Notes: generated by a model from the letters alone, not told the origin. A stretch of 64,000 nucleotides of DNA from Methanolacinia petrolearia DSM 11571 (GCF_000147875.1 NC_014507.1:248001-312000); one strand, 5' to 3'; counted from the stretch's first letter, positions 9,497-18,504 are shown. A program made the numbers and translations.

Positions 9497-10306
9497 TTAT
9501 GTATTCATCTGAGAAATCAGAATTTCGTTGTCTTGAAGCTCATCTGATAACATCTGTAAAACCGGATCAGCAAGTTCCCTGAGTCTTCCGCGGTCACCTG
9601 ACGTTCCCCAGACACCGGTGCCATCCCGGGTGGGGGTGATTATTATATCGTCGTATTCCGAATCCAGGAAGAATATCGCTTCATCTATTGTTATAGTCTT
9701 AGGTGACCCGTCGACGATATTGCTCGTATTGAACGTAGCCGGAGCAGGGAAACGTAATGCAACGTATGAGTTGTTTTGCCTCATCGCAATCAGTTCTGTC
9801 CTGGAAAATCCGGTTTTTATCTGGGCATTGATAAAGCGTATCTGTTCAAGACATTCTGCATGTATGGCAGGGTAATCGGTGTCTTCCGGATCTAAAATTG
9901 TTCCAATGCCGTCTTTATGGGAAATGTCGATAAATGTGGTATTCTCTCTTGAATAATTTGTATTCTGGTAATCCGGGATTTCAGGGCTTTCATAAGTCTG
10001 TCCCTGATTATGAACGAAAGCCTCAAAGTAAAGGATCGGAACAAAAATCCCTGCAATTATCACCAGTAGTCCGATAATAGCAGTACTGCTGATGATCTTC
10101 CCTAAAGTACTCTCAGGATTGCCTGTCATCAATGCGAACAGTGCAATAATCAGAAGGGCTAAAATCGTTAACGGCAGTGTCCCATTTATTATGAGATAAA
10201 GCTGCCGGGGGAGCATAAATAATACTCCTGTAGCCGTCATTATGATAAGCAGCAATATCAGGATCAATGAAGCCCCTGCTATGATGTAATTTTTATTCAT
10301 TTCCAT
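9497..10306 (-). CDS. Membrane protein with exported C-terminal domain, unknown
   Basis: 269 residues. Three or so N-terminal transmembrane segments (about 8-28, 37-60, 70-98) are followed by a soluble region of about 165 residues, probably extracytoplasmic. This region contains FLDSEYDDIIITPTRDGTGVWGTSG. I do not recognise a family. The gene stands alone between non-coding stretches. Confidence 0.65.
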   Translation of the reverse strand: MEMNKNYIIAGASLILILLLIIMTATGVLFMLPRQLYLIINGTLPLTILALLIIALFALMTGNPESTLGKIISSTAIIGLLVIIAGIFVPILYFEAFVHNQGQTYESPEIPDYQNTNYSRENTTFIDISHKDGIGTILDPEDTDYPAIHAECLEQIRFINAQIKTGFSRTELIAMRQNNSYVALRFPAPATFNTSNIVDGSPKTITIDEAIFFLDSEYDDIIITPTRDGTGVWGTSGDRGRLRELADPVLQMLSDELQDNEILISQMNT

Positions 10307-10375
10307 AAGGCTGTATAAAATTAATTTTTTTTCTTTGACTTAAATTTCACTGGTATTTTTTTAGAATGAGAGAGG

Positions 10376-10437
10376 TGGTGGATCTCTCCTTCGCCTGTAA
10401 ATAAACTTGTACAACTCCGGCCGTTCCTTATTTCAGT
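10376..10437 (-). pseudogene. Short scrap of the transglutaminase-like tail
   Basis: Minus-strand reading gives KERPELYKFIYRRRRD, matching the ERPELHRKVRR part of the intact gene at 13533-14192 and the fragment at 6771-6906. The nucleotide match is limited to about 20-30 bases, so this is a weaker call. No start codon is present. Confidence 0.4.
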
Positions 10438-10451
10438 TCTAAAAAAACGAT

Positions 10452-11612
10452 TCAGTAATAATATCTCGCTCCGGTTATCAGGTATCCTCCGTCAGCCGTC
10501 TGAACTATCCCGGAACCGATACTTGAGCTGGTTGCAGAAGACTCTGTCAGTTCATAGAGACTATCCCATTCCGTTTCACCTTCGGCATTTGTTTTAATGA
10601 TATGCAGTTTCTTCCCGCCATCTGTGCCGGATATGGTTTCCGTGAATACCAGGCCGTCTTTCGAGATCAGACTGGGATATTTTAAAATAGTGTCGTTGGT
10701 CGTACTTACCAGATTCCCGCTGTTATCCACAATTGCCTCTATATATTGGTCACGGGTGGACCCTTTTTCATCGGTTATTGATGAAGCGTAGATGATATGA
10801 TATTCTCCTACTTCGCTCTCATAAAAACCGAGGAACCCATCACCCACGTTGCCAAGTTTATGTTCCCAGAGCAGACTGCCTTCATCATCCGTCTTTGCAA
10901 TCCATGGACGGGAAAGAGGAAACGATTCGGAGTCCGAATATGAGCCGCCGATCAGGAAATCTCCGTCATCTGTCTGAACTACTTTGTGGACCCACGGCAT
11001 TCCGCCGATTTTGATTCTGGTCTCGCGGACTGTCTTTTCCTCCGGGGAAATATTGAGGACTTGCACGTATCCGGGTTTTTTATCTTCACCCGCAAGGATG
11101 ATACTGTTCTCGGAGGCAGGGGCGGCGGAAGCGAAGGGGTATCCTGAATTCGTGATATCTCCGTCAAGTTCATAGACGCTTGTCTCTGATATCAGGTCTC
11201 CGTTTAAGCTGAAGGAATACAGCATCCCGTCTTCTGAAAGGGCAACGACGGTATCGTTTTCCAGGGCGATCAGGTCGAAAATATCATTATCGATCGCCGG
11301 GAAGACGGTATCTTTTATCAGTTTGCCGTCGTTGTCAATAATTATCGCACGGGTTATTAATTCCGTAGTTCTGTTTGGATATTGGACTATTACAAGAGAT
11401 CCGTCCCCGGATATTTCCACGGCAGAAGTCTGGATATAAGAGGATGCATGATATATGTTAGGACAGGTTATAACAGTCTCCGAGATCTTTTCTCCATCAG
11501 GAGAGATTTTGATTACGACTGCTTCCGCATCCGTAATATAGGGTTCAGTACATCCGGTAATGGCAATCAATCCGAATAAGGCCAAAATACAAAAAATAGT
11601 TTTTAGATTCAT
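10452..11612 (-). CDS. Lipoprotein with beta-propeller-like repeats
   Basis: 386 residues from the chosen ATG, with a lipoprotein signal peptide (lipobox ITGC about 17-20). The mature part has repeats of the type TDDGDFLIGGSYS and TADGGYLITGARYYY, each following a Trp- or Asp-rich turn, as in secreted archaeal propeller-like proteins whose blades start with the phrase GGxL(I/V)xG. It is probably anchored on the outer face of the membrane. An alternative in-frame ATG 63 bp upstream (11675) is preceded by AAGGAG but would give an unusually long signal N-region. Function unknown. Confidence 0.7.
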   Translation of the reverse strand: MNLKTIFCILALFGLIAITGCTEPYITDAEAVVIKISPDGEKISETVITCPNIYHASSYIQTSAVEISGDGSLVIVQYPNRTTELITRAIIIDNDGKLIKDTVFPAIDNDIFDLIALENDTVVALSEDGMLYSFSLNGDLISETSVYELDGDITNSGYPFASAAPASENSIILAGEDKKPGYVQVLNISPEEKTVRETRIKIGGMPWVHKVVQTDDGDFLIGGSYSDSESFPLSRPWIAKTDDEGSLLWEHKLGNVGDGFLGFYESEVGEYHIIYASSITDEKGSTRDQYIEAIVDNSGNLVSTTNDTILKYPSLISKDGLVFTETISGTDGGKKLHIIKTNAEGETEWDSLYELTESSATSSSIGSGIVQTADGGYLITGARYYY

Positions 11613-11661
11613 GTTTGGTTTCAGAAAGTTCGGAAAAAAATTAGGATAGAATTCACTCTTA

Positions 11662-11769
11662 TCAGGCTTTTGCATATCCAGTCATCTCCTTTATTGCTTT
11701 GACAGTTTTCAGAATACGGTTTACAGCAATATTTTCAGTTTTTGTATCGGTCCGTGGAATTTCTGCCAT
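11662..11769 (-). CDS. Possible 35-residue protein
   Basis: A short frame beginning MAEIPRTDTKTENIAVNRIL and ending AKA, with a good ribosome binding site (GGAG six bases before the ATG). Its end overlaps the upstream alternative start of the lipoprotein gene, so it could be a leader peptide, a true small protein, or the remaining 5' end of a broken gene. No homologue is recognised. Confidence 0.35.
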   Translation of the reverse strand: MAEIPRTDTKTENIAVNRILKTVKAIKEMTGYAKA

Positions 11770-11912
11770 CAGTGTCTCCTGTGATCATGTATTTTTTATC
11801 CGGTTTCAGAGGCTATTAAAGAAATTATTTTTGTTCTCTCATTATCTTTTTCTTGATTTTAAGTGAAAGCCATCTTCTCCAAAATCAAACCGAATTTTCT
11901 AGATTTCCTGTA

Positions 11913-12302
11913 TCACGACTGGCCGACAACGATTTGATAATAGGTGCCGTTCCAGAAGACATACCTGTTAACTTCTCTTTTTACGCAGTATAAGTCCCTG
12001 AAATCCTGGATTTTGTCATAGTCCCATTCAAAGTGATTGAATGTGATATGGCCTCCTTCGGGATCATTCACAAGCTGGTTCAGAACAGGATATTGTTCGA
12101 AATCGAACTCACTTAAATCTAGAACGACGGCATCGGAATTTAAATCCGTCTCCTCAAAAGGATAAGCTCCGGCGAAATAAACAGTATCCGGGGTGAATAT
12201 GTGATGATAGACGGCATATGAACCGATTAATACAACAGTAATTATGCAGACTGATGCAATGAGCAGGATGATATTTTTCCGGGTTTTCTTTATGTCTTTC
12301 AT
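11913..12302 (-). CDS. Small membrane-anchored protein, paralogue of its neighbour
   Basis: 129 residues: signal anchor at about 10-32, then an extracytoplasmic domain. It shares with the protein at 12352-12753 the phrases DLSEFDFEQYPVLNQL (versus LDNESVSNYPVLEEV) and a closing YVFWNGTYYQIVVG (versus YFEYAENYYRIG). The two therefore come from a tandem duplication. The fold is unrecognised. Confidence 0.65.
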   Translation of the reverse strand: MKDIKKTRKNIILLIASVCIITVVLIGSYAVYHHIFTPDTVYFAGAYPFEETDLNSDAVVLDLSEFDFEQYPVLNQLVNDPEGGHITFNHFEWDYDKIQDFRDLYCVKREVNRYVFWNGTYYQIVVGQS

Positions 12303-12351
12303 AATTGATTGAAACCGGTTAGTTATTTACGTAAGACACAGGTGTGCCCTC

Positions 12352-12753
12352 TTAATCTGCATATATGGTTCCTATCCTGTAGTAATTTTCGGCATATTCA
12401 AAGTATTTTCTCTTGCCCGATTCATTATCAAAGATGTATTTATCAATAGTATCCTGTTTTATCTTTTCAGGAAAATCAACACTGCCGATGATTAGCAGGT
12501 CTCCATCCTGATATGGTTCATCCGTTTCATAGTAATCCCTGTTCAGGAGAACTTCTTCCAAAACCGGATAATTCGAAACACTTTCATTATCAAGATGAAT
12601 AATTTTGCCTTCCCCGGCCTTCTGTTCTGAAACCTGAATTACCTGCAGAATATCCGGGGGAACTGTTGATGGCATCAGATGCGGGAAAGCCAAGATAACA
12701 ATAATAAGGATAATTATTACTGCTGAGGCCAGTAATTTCTGAAATTTATTCAT
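12352..12753 (-). CDS. Small membrane-anchored protein, tandem paralogue
   Basis: 133 residues: signal anchor at about 8-26 and an outer domain ending YFEYAENYYRIGTIYAD. It is related to the protein at 11913-12302 by the N-terminal Y-P-V-L motif and the closing Y-Y-x-I motif. It is separated from it by 49 bp and probably co-transcribed. Function unknown. Confidence 0.65.
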   Translation of the reverse strand: MNKFQKLLASAVIIILIIVILAFPHLMPSTVPPDILQVIQVSEQKAGEGKIIHLDNESVSNYPVLEEVLLNRDYYETDEPYQDGDLLIIGSVDFPEKIKQDTIDKYIFDNESGKRKYFEYAENYYRIGTIYAD

Positions 12754-12794
12754 TGTTTCAAATCTTTCCTTGTATCTTCATACTTACTTTATCC

Positions 12795-12835
12795 GGCTAG
12801 CGACAAACTCCTTCCTGCTGGAAAATTTTCAGTTT
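12795..12835 (-). pseudogene. Scrap similar to the transglutaminase-like gene
   Basis: The minus-strand bases CTGAAAATTTTCCAGCAGG then AAGGAGTTTG resemble CTGAAGATTTCGCCAGAAGG then AAGGAGTTCG within the tail of the intact gene at 13533-14192. The match is at nucleotide level and short; the reading frame is closed by a TAG. Confidence 0.35.
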
Positions 12836-12900
12836 TTTTAAGACAGATTTCCCCGGGAACTCTTCTACGGTTAGATCTAATTAGCGGGAATTCAATAAAA

Positions 12901-13476
12901 CTATGAACCGACATTGTCAACAGTCTCCTTGATTTTTCGCATGATAATACACAGAACAAACAGGGTGATGAGAACTTCGAAAAAGATGCCGATGTCTGAT
13001 ATCAAACCCGTAATAATCGATGTTTCAGGGCTTACTGCCAGGCCTGCATCTTTGAAGACCGGATCGATGAACCACCCGAAGAGTGGGATTATGCTCTGAA
13101 AATAATCCGGAGGGAGAGGCTGGCCTTCGATTAATTCCGGACTGATAAAGAATGCAAGGTAGGGCAATGATACGAGCGGGAAGAAGAATGCCTCAGCCAT
13201 CTCATATTTTCTTTCGAACGTATTTTTAAAATAAAAAACGGCAATCGCAGAAGGGCATGCAATTGAGAACGTGAGTAATATCAGACCTAAAATAATTACA
13301 AGAGGATCACCGGGTTGTATCTGATTCATATAGGATGCAATTATTATGAACAATATTGTATAAAGGGCAGAAACCAGCACTATTTTTTTAAATTTACCAT
13401 TTAAATTCTTCAATAATGCGTATAATGAAAGAGAAAGCAGGATTGGGATTATTATAAAAATAAAAATTATGATCAT
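12901..13476 (-). CDS. Polytopic membrane protein, unknown
   Basis: 191 residues with about five hydrophobic segments (near 3-22, 32-52, 57-82, 98-112, 158-182). No signature motif was recognised. It sits 56 bp downstream of the transglutaminase-like gene on the same strand and may be co-transcribed with it. Confidence 0.6.
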   Translation of the reverse strand: MIIIFIFIIIPILLSLSLYALLKNLNGKFKKIVLVSALYTILFIIIASYMNQIQPGDPLVIILGLILLTFSIACPSAIAVFYFKNTFERKYEMAEAFFFPLVSLPYLAFFISPELIEGQPLPPDYFQSIIPLFGWFIDPVFKDAGLAVSPETSIITGLISDIGIFFEVLITLFVLCIIMRKIKETVDNVGS

Positions 13477-13532
13477 GCTTTACCTCCATAATAATTTAGA
13501 AATTATCGGGAGATTGATTATTTTGTGTAAAA

Positions 13533-14192
13533 TCACTCCTCTCTCCGGTTCCCTCTCCTGATCTCATCCAGCCACAAACCAAACTCCTCATCGAACTCCT
13601 TCCTTCTGGCGAAATCTTCAGGAGTATACTGTCTCCTGACCTTCCTGTGCAGTTCCGGTCTCTCATCCGCAGATTCGTGAACGATCTCGGAGACGCTCTC
13701 CTCTTCTTCCGGGGGAATGACAAGTGTGGGCACCACCCCGAGGAGCGTGTCTGAAAGACCGTCCCATTCTTTGTTCACCGGGAACCCGGCCGCTGCAAGC
13801 GGAATGTCCCATGTTGCATCGACCAGCACCCACCTCTCGCCGATCAGGGCCCTGCAGGCGAGATGGTAACTCACCGGAAGGGATTCCGCGAGCTCCCTGA
13901 GATTGTCGGGATACCGGAACTCCTGCTGGTCCCATAGGAACGGGACACTCATGTATTTTACCGAGATCCCGAGCCTTTCGAAGAGAATCCCCAAGAGGAA
14001 ATGTTTAGAAGTGCAATCTCCTCTCCCTTCCTTTAAGAGGTTGAGAGGGCCCCTGAGCGGATCGGTCTGGTCCGGCATTATGGCATATGGCAGATCACGG
14101 ATCCGGTTGAAAACCGCGATCTGGCTTTCCGGATATAAAAGCCCGTCCGCCCAATCATCAAGAAGCTTGTCGAAAAAATCTGTCTCCAGCAA
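13533..14192 (-). CDS. Transglutaminase-like (papain-fold) protein
   Basis: 219 residues. The Cys-His-Asp triad of the transglutaminase-like superfamily is visible: Cys60 in GRGDCTSKHFLLG, His110 in SYHLACRAL and Asp125 in VLVDATWD. No signal peptide, so probably cytoplasmic. Members of this fold act as cysteine proteases, cross-linking enzymes or amidases, and which applies here cannot be told. The C-terminal tail is charged and holds the ERPELHRK phrase found also in three decayed fragments in this window. This appears to be the only intact copy. Confidence 0.75.
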   Translation of the reverse strand: MLETDFFDKLLDDWADGLLYPESQIAVFNRIRDLPYAIMPDQTDPLRGPLNLLKEGRGDCTSKHFLLGILFERLGISVKYMSVPFLWDQQEFRYPDNLRELAESLPVSYHLACRALIGERWVLVDATWDIPLAAAGFPVNKEWDGLSDTLLGVVPTLVIPPEEEESVSEIVHESADERPELHRKVRRQYTPEDFARRKEFDEEFGLWLDEIRRGNRREE

Positions 14193-14349
14193 TTTCTATA
14201 CCCCATCTGCAAACCTGCCGAAGCAGGCCCGGCTGATATATCAAGTTATATCCGGTGATTGATAATTTTTTCTTATATCCTGATTTCGCTTTTCAGTCCG
14301 AACATTTTTTTAATACTCGTTTCCAACTGTTAAATGTTGTGGGGGTTTA

Positions 14350-15009
14350 ATGGAACAAAAAAAGGTTATATTGGCTTTAGGTCTTGTAGCCGTATTTATT
14401 GTCGTTATCTCTTTATCGGCGGTTATTTTTTCAGGTGGTAGCGGTCAGTCCTTTGTGGAGGAGAATCCGAAAAATGCCGAGCTTATATGTGATATAGTCG
14501 GATACACCAATGCAGTCGAGGCAAGGTTCAATACGAGCGAGTCTGTTCCGGAATATATCACTGAGAAATACGGGACGATCTACATTCCGCCTGATGTCAT
14601 GACCTGCGATCTTGTGGAAATTCATGATCTGGGATTAAAACGTGACAATTCAACCACCCTGAAAACAAGGATCTATGATGCCGAATACGACCTGGATTAT
14701 ATATTCCTGGAAACCAGGGTGCAGAAAAACAACATTAGCGTAGACGACTATAGCAGCATAATCTATGATATCAACGAATCTGAACTGGCTGGGGCTATAC
14801 TCATCGATGCGGAATATAACGACGGGAGCGGTTTAAGATTCTACCATCTCGAGTACATCTTCCAGTCGCAGTCCGGAGATAATTTTGTGATCCGTATAAG
14901 CCCTGTTCAGGCTACCGAATCCGCTATGAATTCTACGAAGCCTTTGTATATCGTGTATTCTACAAAGGACGTGGATCACGATTACAGAATACCCTTACCT
15001 GATTTATGA
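14350..15009 (+). CDS. Membrane-anchored protein, unknown
   Basis: 219 residues with a signal anchor at about 5-29 and an exported acidic domain; no known motif. The stop codon overlaps the next gene's first possible ATG (ATGA), so it is translationally coupled to the TPR lipoprotein. The upstream leader ends in GTGGGGGTTTAATG, giving a G-rich ribosome binding site. Confidence 0.65.
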   Translation: MEQKKVILALGLVAVFIVVISLSAVIFSGGSGQSFVEENPKNAELICDIVGYTNAVEARFNTSESVPEYITEKYGTIYIPPDVMTCDLVEIHDLGLKRDNSTTLKTRIYDAEYDLDYIFLETRVQKNNISVDDYSSIIYDINESELAGAILIDAEYNDGSGLRFYHLEYIFQSQSGDNFVIRISPVQATESAMNSTKPLYIVYSTKDVDHDYRIPLPDL

Positions 15010-15482
15010 GGTTTAAAATTATGAAAAAGATGAACATATTACTGACCGTTATTCTTATGGTGATCCCAGCCCTCCTCTCCTCCGGGTGCATGGGGCATCC
15101 GGATGAGGACTACCAGGAGAGACTGGCAGAATTTGCCGCAAAAGTGAATGCAAGTGCAGAGTATTACGACCAGATGGTGGAATCAGATCCTGAAAACTCG
15201 ACTGCATGGTGCGTCAGGGCGATGTATTACAACGGCAATTTCAACCAGTACGATAAAGCCCTGGAAAGCGTGAACCGTTCGCTTGAACTGGAACCGGAAT
15301 ATGCTCTTGCATGGTACGTTAAAGGCATCATCCTCTTGAATTCGGGCGATAAGGACGGGGCTTCGGTATGCTTCGATAATGCAGTGAAATATGATCCGTC
15401 TCTTGCCGGATCGATTCCGGATGTCGATGAGTTCGGATCGGAGGGGACTGATTTTATTGCGGTCTCCTATAAAGAAGAATGA
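15006..15482 (+). CDS. TPR lipoprotein
   Basis: 158 residues. A lipoprotein signal peptide ends at LLSSGC; the mature part has at least two tetratricopeptide repeats (AWCVRAMYYNGNFNQYDKAL and ALAWYVKGIILLNSGDKDGA, each with the Ala/Tyr/Gly pattern). Likely a surface scaffold for protein contacts. Two starts are possible: 15006, overlapping the previous stop, and 15021 (MKKMN...), which gives a more typical signal peptide. Confidence 0.75.
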   Translation: MRFKIMKKMNILLTVILMVIPALLSSGCMGHPDEDYQERLAEFAAKVNASAEYYDQMVESDPENSTAWCVRAMYYNGNFNQYDKALESVNRSLELEPEYALAWYVKGIILLNSGDKDGASVCFDNAVKYDPSLAGSIPDVDEFGSEGTDFIAVSYKEE

Positions 15483-15604
15483 AAATTTATTTTTATAATT
15501 TTTAAAGCCGCAATCCTGAGCAGGGAATAAATCGTCCAAAGGAAGATCGGCTGCACTGCGATGGAATTATTCGAAGGAAAAGAATAAACTGAGGAGTTTC
15601 ATCC

Positions 15605-16447
15605 TCACTTTATTGCAGTATAGAAATCAACGGTCTCCGCACAGTAAAAATCCTCAGTGGAGAGAACATTCTCATAACAGGTGACATCCGAAAATCCCCT
15701 GCCCTCCAGAATCTGTTTAAGATCGCTGGAATTATAATAATTCGTCCAGAACCGGTAGATACGATAGTCATCCGGTTCTGAATATATGATCGTCTGGCTG
15801 AGGATGACCTTTTCGTCCTCGTAATGGAACGATTCCGTAAGGGCAAGGTACGGTTCGGCCCTCCAGAATCCGCCTGAAGCGGTAGCTTCCCAGCTTTTTT
15901 CACCGGGGTTCATTATGGCAGGTGTGTTGTCGTTCATCGTATCGAAGACGAACATTCCGCCGGGCTTCAATACCGAATATATCTTCTCAAGCAGATTGTC
16001 TCTCTCGTCAGGATTAAGGACATCGAAATCGCAGAAGATCATCATAACGAGATCGAACTTTTCGGAAAGATCAAGATCGAGATAATTTTTGTTGATGTAT
16101 TCTATATTCAGGCCACTCTCCTCTGCTGATTTCTTTGCATAATCTATGGACCTTTTCGAGAGGTCAACGCCGGTGACATCATGCCCTGCCTCTGTAAGCA
16201 TCTCGCAGTATAGTCCCGGACCGCACCCGAGATCGAGGATTTTGGCGTTTTCCTTTCCAAGCCGGTCAAGAATCCATCCGACTGTCTTTTCAATCGCCGG
16301 TTTTCTCCGGCTTGCAAGATCCGACTCCTGGCTCAGGTGCGTTTCAAGGAGAATCTTCGAGATGTGATCGTCGTTCCACATCTCGCAGTTGCCCTTCTCG
16401 TAGATAGGGGGCTTTTGAGTAATTCGTTCAAATCTCTTTAAATCCAT
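15605..16447 (-). CDS. Class I SAM-dependent methyltransferase
   Basis: 280 residues with a Rossmann methyltransferase core: motif I ILDLGCGPGLYCE (about 70-82), an acidic residue after the second strand (VTGVDLS), and the post-core LKPGGMFVFDTM. The C-terminal half carries a beta-rich insert typical of small-molecule or lipid methyltransferases. The substrate is unknown and the neighbours give no hint. Confidence 0.85.
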   Translation of the reverse strand: MDLKRFERITQKPPIYEKGNCEMWNDDHISKILLETHLSQESDLASRRKPAIEKTVGWILDRLGKENAKILDLGCGPGLYCEMLTEAGHDVTGVDLSKRSIDYAKKSAEESGLNIEYINKNYLDLDLSEKFDLVMMIFCDFDVLNPDERDNLLEKIYSVLKPGGMFVFDTMNDNTPAIMNPGEKSWEATASGGFWRAEPYLALTESFHYEDEKVILSQTIIYSEPDDYRIYRFWTNYYNSSDLKQILEGRGFSDVTCYENVLSTEDFYCAETVDFYTAIK

Positions 16448-16668
16448 TATTTCACGTTTAATATATCGGGATATTCTTCAGGCTGTCCTGTTAATTTACA
16501 ATTTATGGGTACTCATTAGTAATGATCTTTTTTCGGGAATAAAATGAAATCCATAATTATACAGTAATCCGGTTCCTCCCGTCCGGAAAGGCGGGGTCAA
16601 TACTTACTGATGATCGAAAAAGAAATATTAGTTCATCCTCAATTACATTTTATCAGGCTGGGGTTGTT

Positions 16669-16967
16669 ATGAACAAAGGCATACTCATTTCATTATTGAT
16701 TGTCATTATCCTGGCCTCCGGATGCCTGTCGGAAAAGGAATATACCGGCGATGAACTGACCGACATAGCATTGGCTGATCCCGGTGTTGCTGATATTTTA
16801 GATGGCTATGAATACGCAATCATCGATTACGGCCCGGCCGAAAGATATCCGTCGATAAGGGAGGAAAACAGCCGATCCCTTATCTGGTGTTTATAAGCAA
16901 AGCCGGGCAGGTGATCCAAATATCCGGGGAGTTCCCTGTAATCGATCCCGCCACTTTTGAACACTGA
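16669..16967 (+). pseudogene. Frameshifted lipoprotein gene
   Basis: The frame opens with a lipoprotein signal (MNKGILISLLIVIILASGCL) and runs to about residue 64. It then leaves the coding frame and stops at 16896. In another frame a sensible sequence continues (PYLVFISKAGQVIQISGEFP, ending FEH) to a stop at 16967. A single missing base near 16857-16865, in AGGGAGGAAAA, explains both. The restored product would have about 99 residues, a short exported domain. Either the gene is broken or the base is a sequencing error in a purine run. Confidence 0.7.
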
Positions 16968-17199
16968 TGAGTAATTGCACTAATCCAGGGTTCCGGGGAT
17001 CTTTGCCCTGTTCGTAATTCCTGCACTGGTAAGTTCGACGAGGAGTTGAGTGCAGAAAAAAACCGGAAAAAAAGGGGAAAATTAACCTGCCTGATAATAT
17101 CTATCATTTGATATCAGAAAATTGTTGCTGAATTATTTCTGAGTGATGGATGTTTGCAAAGACCAGAATCGGTTACACTGGTTAGAGATCATCAATTAA

Positions 17200-17949
17200 T
17201 TAAACGGATTCTGTTGTGATATAATAAGATAGTTTACCATAATATGACTCCGAAATATTGTAATTTATCCTGTTGCCGTCGATTTCTCCTACAATCAGTC
17301 CTGATTTCTTCAGGTGATTAAGATGTCTGCTGAGGGTTGATGGTGCAAAACCGGTTTTTTCAGCTAATTCCTTGTTATCAAGGTTTTTATTATTGTATAA
17401 AGTTGATAATATCACTTTCTCGTTTTTATTCTGGATCAATGAAATTAATGCCATATCTTCAGGATTCGTTGAACCGTTGGCAAAGTACCTTTTCTTGTTA
17501 TTATCCTTGTAAACTGCCACAAGATGTAGCAGTTCGAGAATCTTCAGATGGTACTCCAGTGATCCCCTTTTGACAGTACATTTCTTTTCAAGCTCTCTTA
17601 GATATATTCCAGGATTTTCCCGGATGAAATAATATATATTTTCCCTGTTTGAATTTTCCAGGACATTTCCCTGATTGATTCTCCGTAATCCCAGATACAA
17701 CAATCCTTTCAGGGATCCGACAATCTCAATTGGAAAAGAGGCCATAGATGGAAATATAATAATTGCGACTGCCAGCCATGCAGGAATCGGCTGGCATTCT
17801 GTGACAGTCTCTCCTGCTACGGATGTACCTGGTTCTTTTCCAATATTCAGGGATGGTCTTACTGTATAATCAGTAGCAGCACTGGCAGTAGTAATTAAGA
17901 ATGTTAGGATAAAAATAGCAAAAAATGAAATTTTATAGATTTGTCTCAT
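17200..17949 (-). CDS. Membrane-bound winged-helix regulator
   Basis: 249 residues from the ATG at 17949. An N-terminal signal-like segment (MRQIYKISFFAIFILTFLIT) leads to a short outer loop with TDYTVRPS, then a second membrane segment (about 53-78). The cytoplasmic part has two winged helix-turn-helix units: PGIYLRELEKKCTVKRGSLE and NKELAEKTGFAPSTLSRHLN. This layout is typical of archaeal membrane-anchored regulators that sense outside and bind DNA inside. It lies 1 bp after the secreted-protein gene 17951-18403, which also has a xxYxVRPSxN phrase after its signal peptide. The 14-bp inverted repeat upstream of that gene is a candidate binding site. Confidence 0.8.
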   Translation of the reverse strand: MRQIYKISFFAIFILTFLITTASAATDYTVRPSLNIGKEPGTSVAGETVTECQPIPAWLAVAIIIFPSMASFPIEIVGSLKGLLYLGLRRINQGNVLENSNRENIYYFIRENPGIYLRELEKKCTVKRGSLEYHLKILELLHLVAVYKDNNKKRYFANGSTNPEDMALISLIQNKNEKVILSTLYNNKNLDNKELAEKTGFAPSTLSRHLNHLKKSGLIVGEIDGNRINYNISESYYGKLSYYITTESV

Positions 17950-17950
17950 T

Positions 17951-18403
17951 TTAATGGGATATAAGGTTGAATGTATATGATCTCCGTGATGAGACACTTT
18001 CGCCGTAAACATCAAATGTCCACGTACCCTGCTCAACATAATTTCCATTAGGGACAATATCGATATGAATTTTACCATCAAGAGTGTCGTCATCTAAATC
18101 ATGGAATGTTCCAATTTTTTGCCATGAAGGTGTGTATATCGTTAACGACAGCGAATCGGAGGTCGACTGCCAGTTATGGTATATTTCAAGATAATCTACT
18201 TGGTTACCGACAGACATCTGATGTCTGTTGGTTTCGGATTGAGTAATTGTATCTGATAATTTTGTGATGATGATCGGATCTTCGTTCTCAGACGGGCGCA
18301 CAATATAACCTGTCTCAGCATTTGCAGAAACTATAGATACAGAAATCATAGCTAGAATCAAAAAAATCATAATTATGCAAAATTTTCGCTTCAATTTTTT
18401 CAC
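17951..18403 (-). CDS. Secreted protein, partner of membrane-bound regulator
   Basis: 150 residues with a signal peptide (about 1-29) and a small beta-rich exported domain (pre-peptidase-like: SLTIYTPSWQKIGTFHD, NYVEQGTWTFDVYG). Right after cleavage it carries TGYIVRPSENEDP, echoing TDYTVRPSLNIGKEP in the adjacent membrane-bound regulator. This supports a common origin or a shared interaction motif. It is first in a two-gene operon with the regulator. Confidence 0.7.
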   Translation of the reverse strand: MKKLKRKFCIIMIFLILAMISVSIVSANAETGYIVRPSENEDPIIITKLSDTITQSETNRHQMSVGNQVDYLEIYHNWQSTSDSLSLTIYTPSWQKIGTFHDLDDDTLDGKIHIDIVPNGNYVEQGTWTFDVYGESVSSRRSYTFNLISH

Positions 18404-18435
18404 CAGTTTATCATATGAAAAAAATTGATTATAAA

Positions 18436-18481
18436 TTTTCTACGACAAAGTACGAATTGGTTCCACTTTTGTCGTAGAAAA
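18436..18481. promoter_or_regulatory. Perfect 14-bp inverted repeat between divergent genes
   Basis: TTTTCTACGACAAA (18436-18449) is repeated exactly in reverse complement as TTTGTCGTAGAAAA (18468-18481), with an 18-nt spacer. It lies 33 bp before the start of the minus-strand secreted protein/regulator operon and 160 bp before the plus-strand secreted protein. It could be an operator for the membrane-bound regulator or a hairpin in the leader. Confidence 0.6.
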
Positions 18482-18504
18482 GGTATATCACAAAAGATCT
18501 TACC

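Noticed and set aside
9440-9497. Short minus-strand frame starting MGAIQIALENAK after the gene at 9497-10306
   Set aside because: Only 18 codons, no supporting context beyond a stop-start overlap.
17950-18093. Longer N-terminus of the membrane-bound regulator reaching to 18093
   Set aside because: It would overlap the coding region of the secreted partner; the ATG at 17949 gives a clean signal-like segment 1 bp after that gene's stop.
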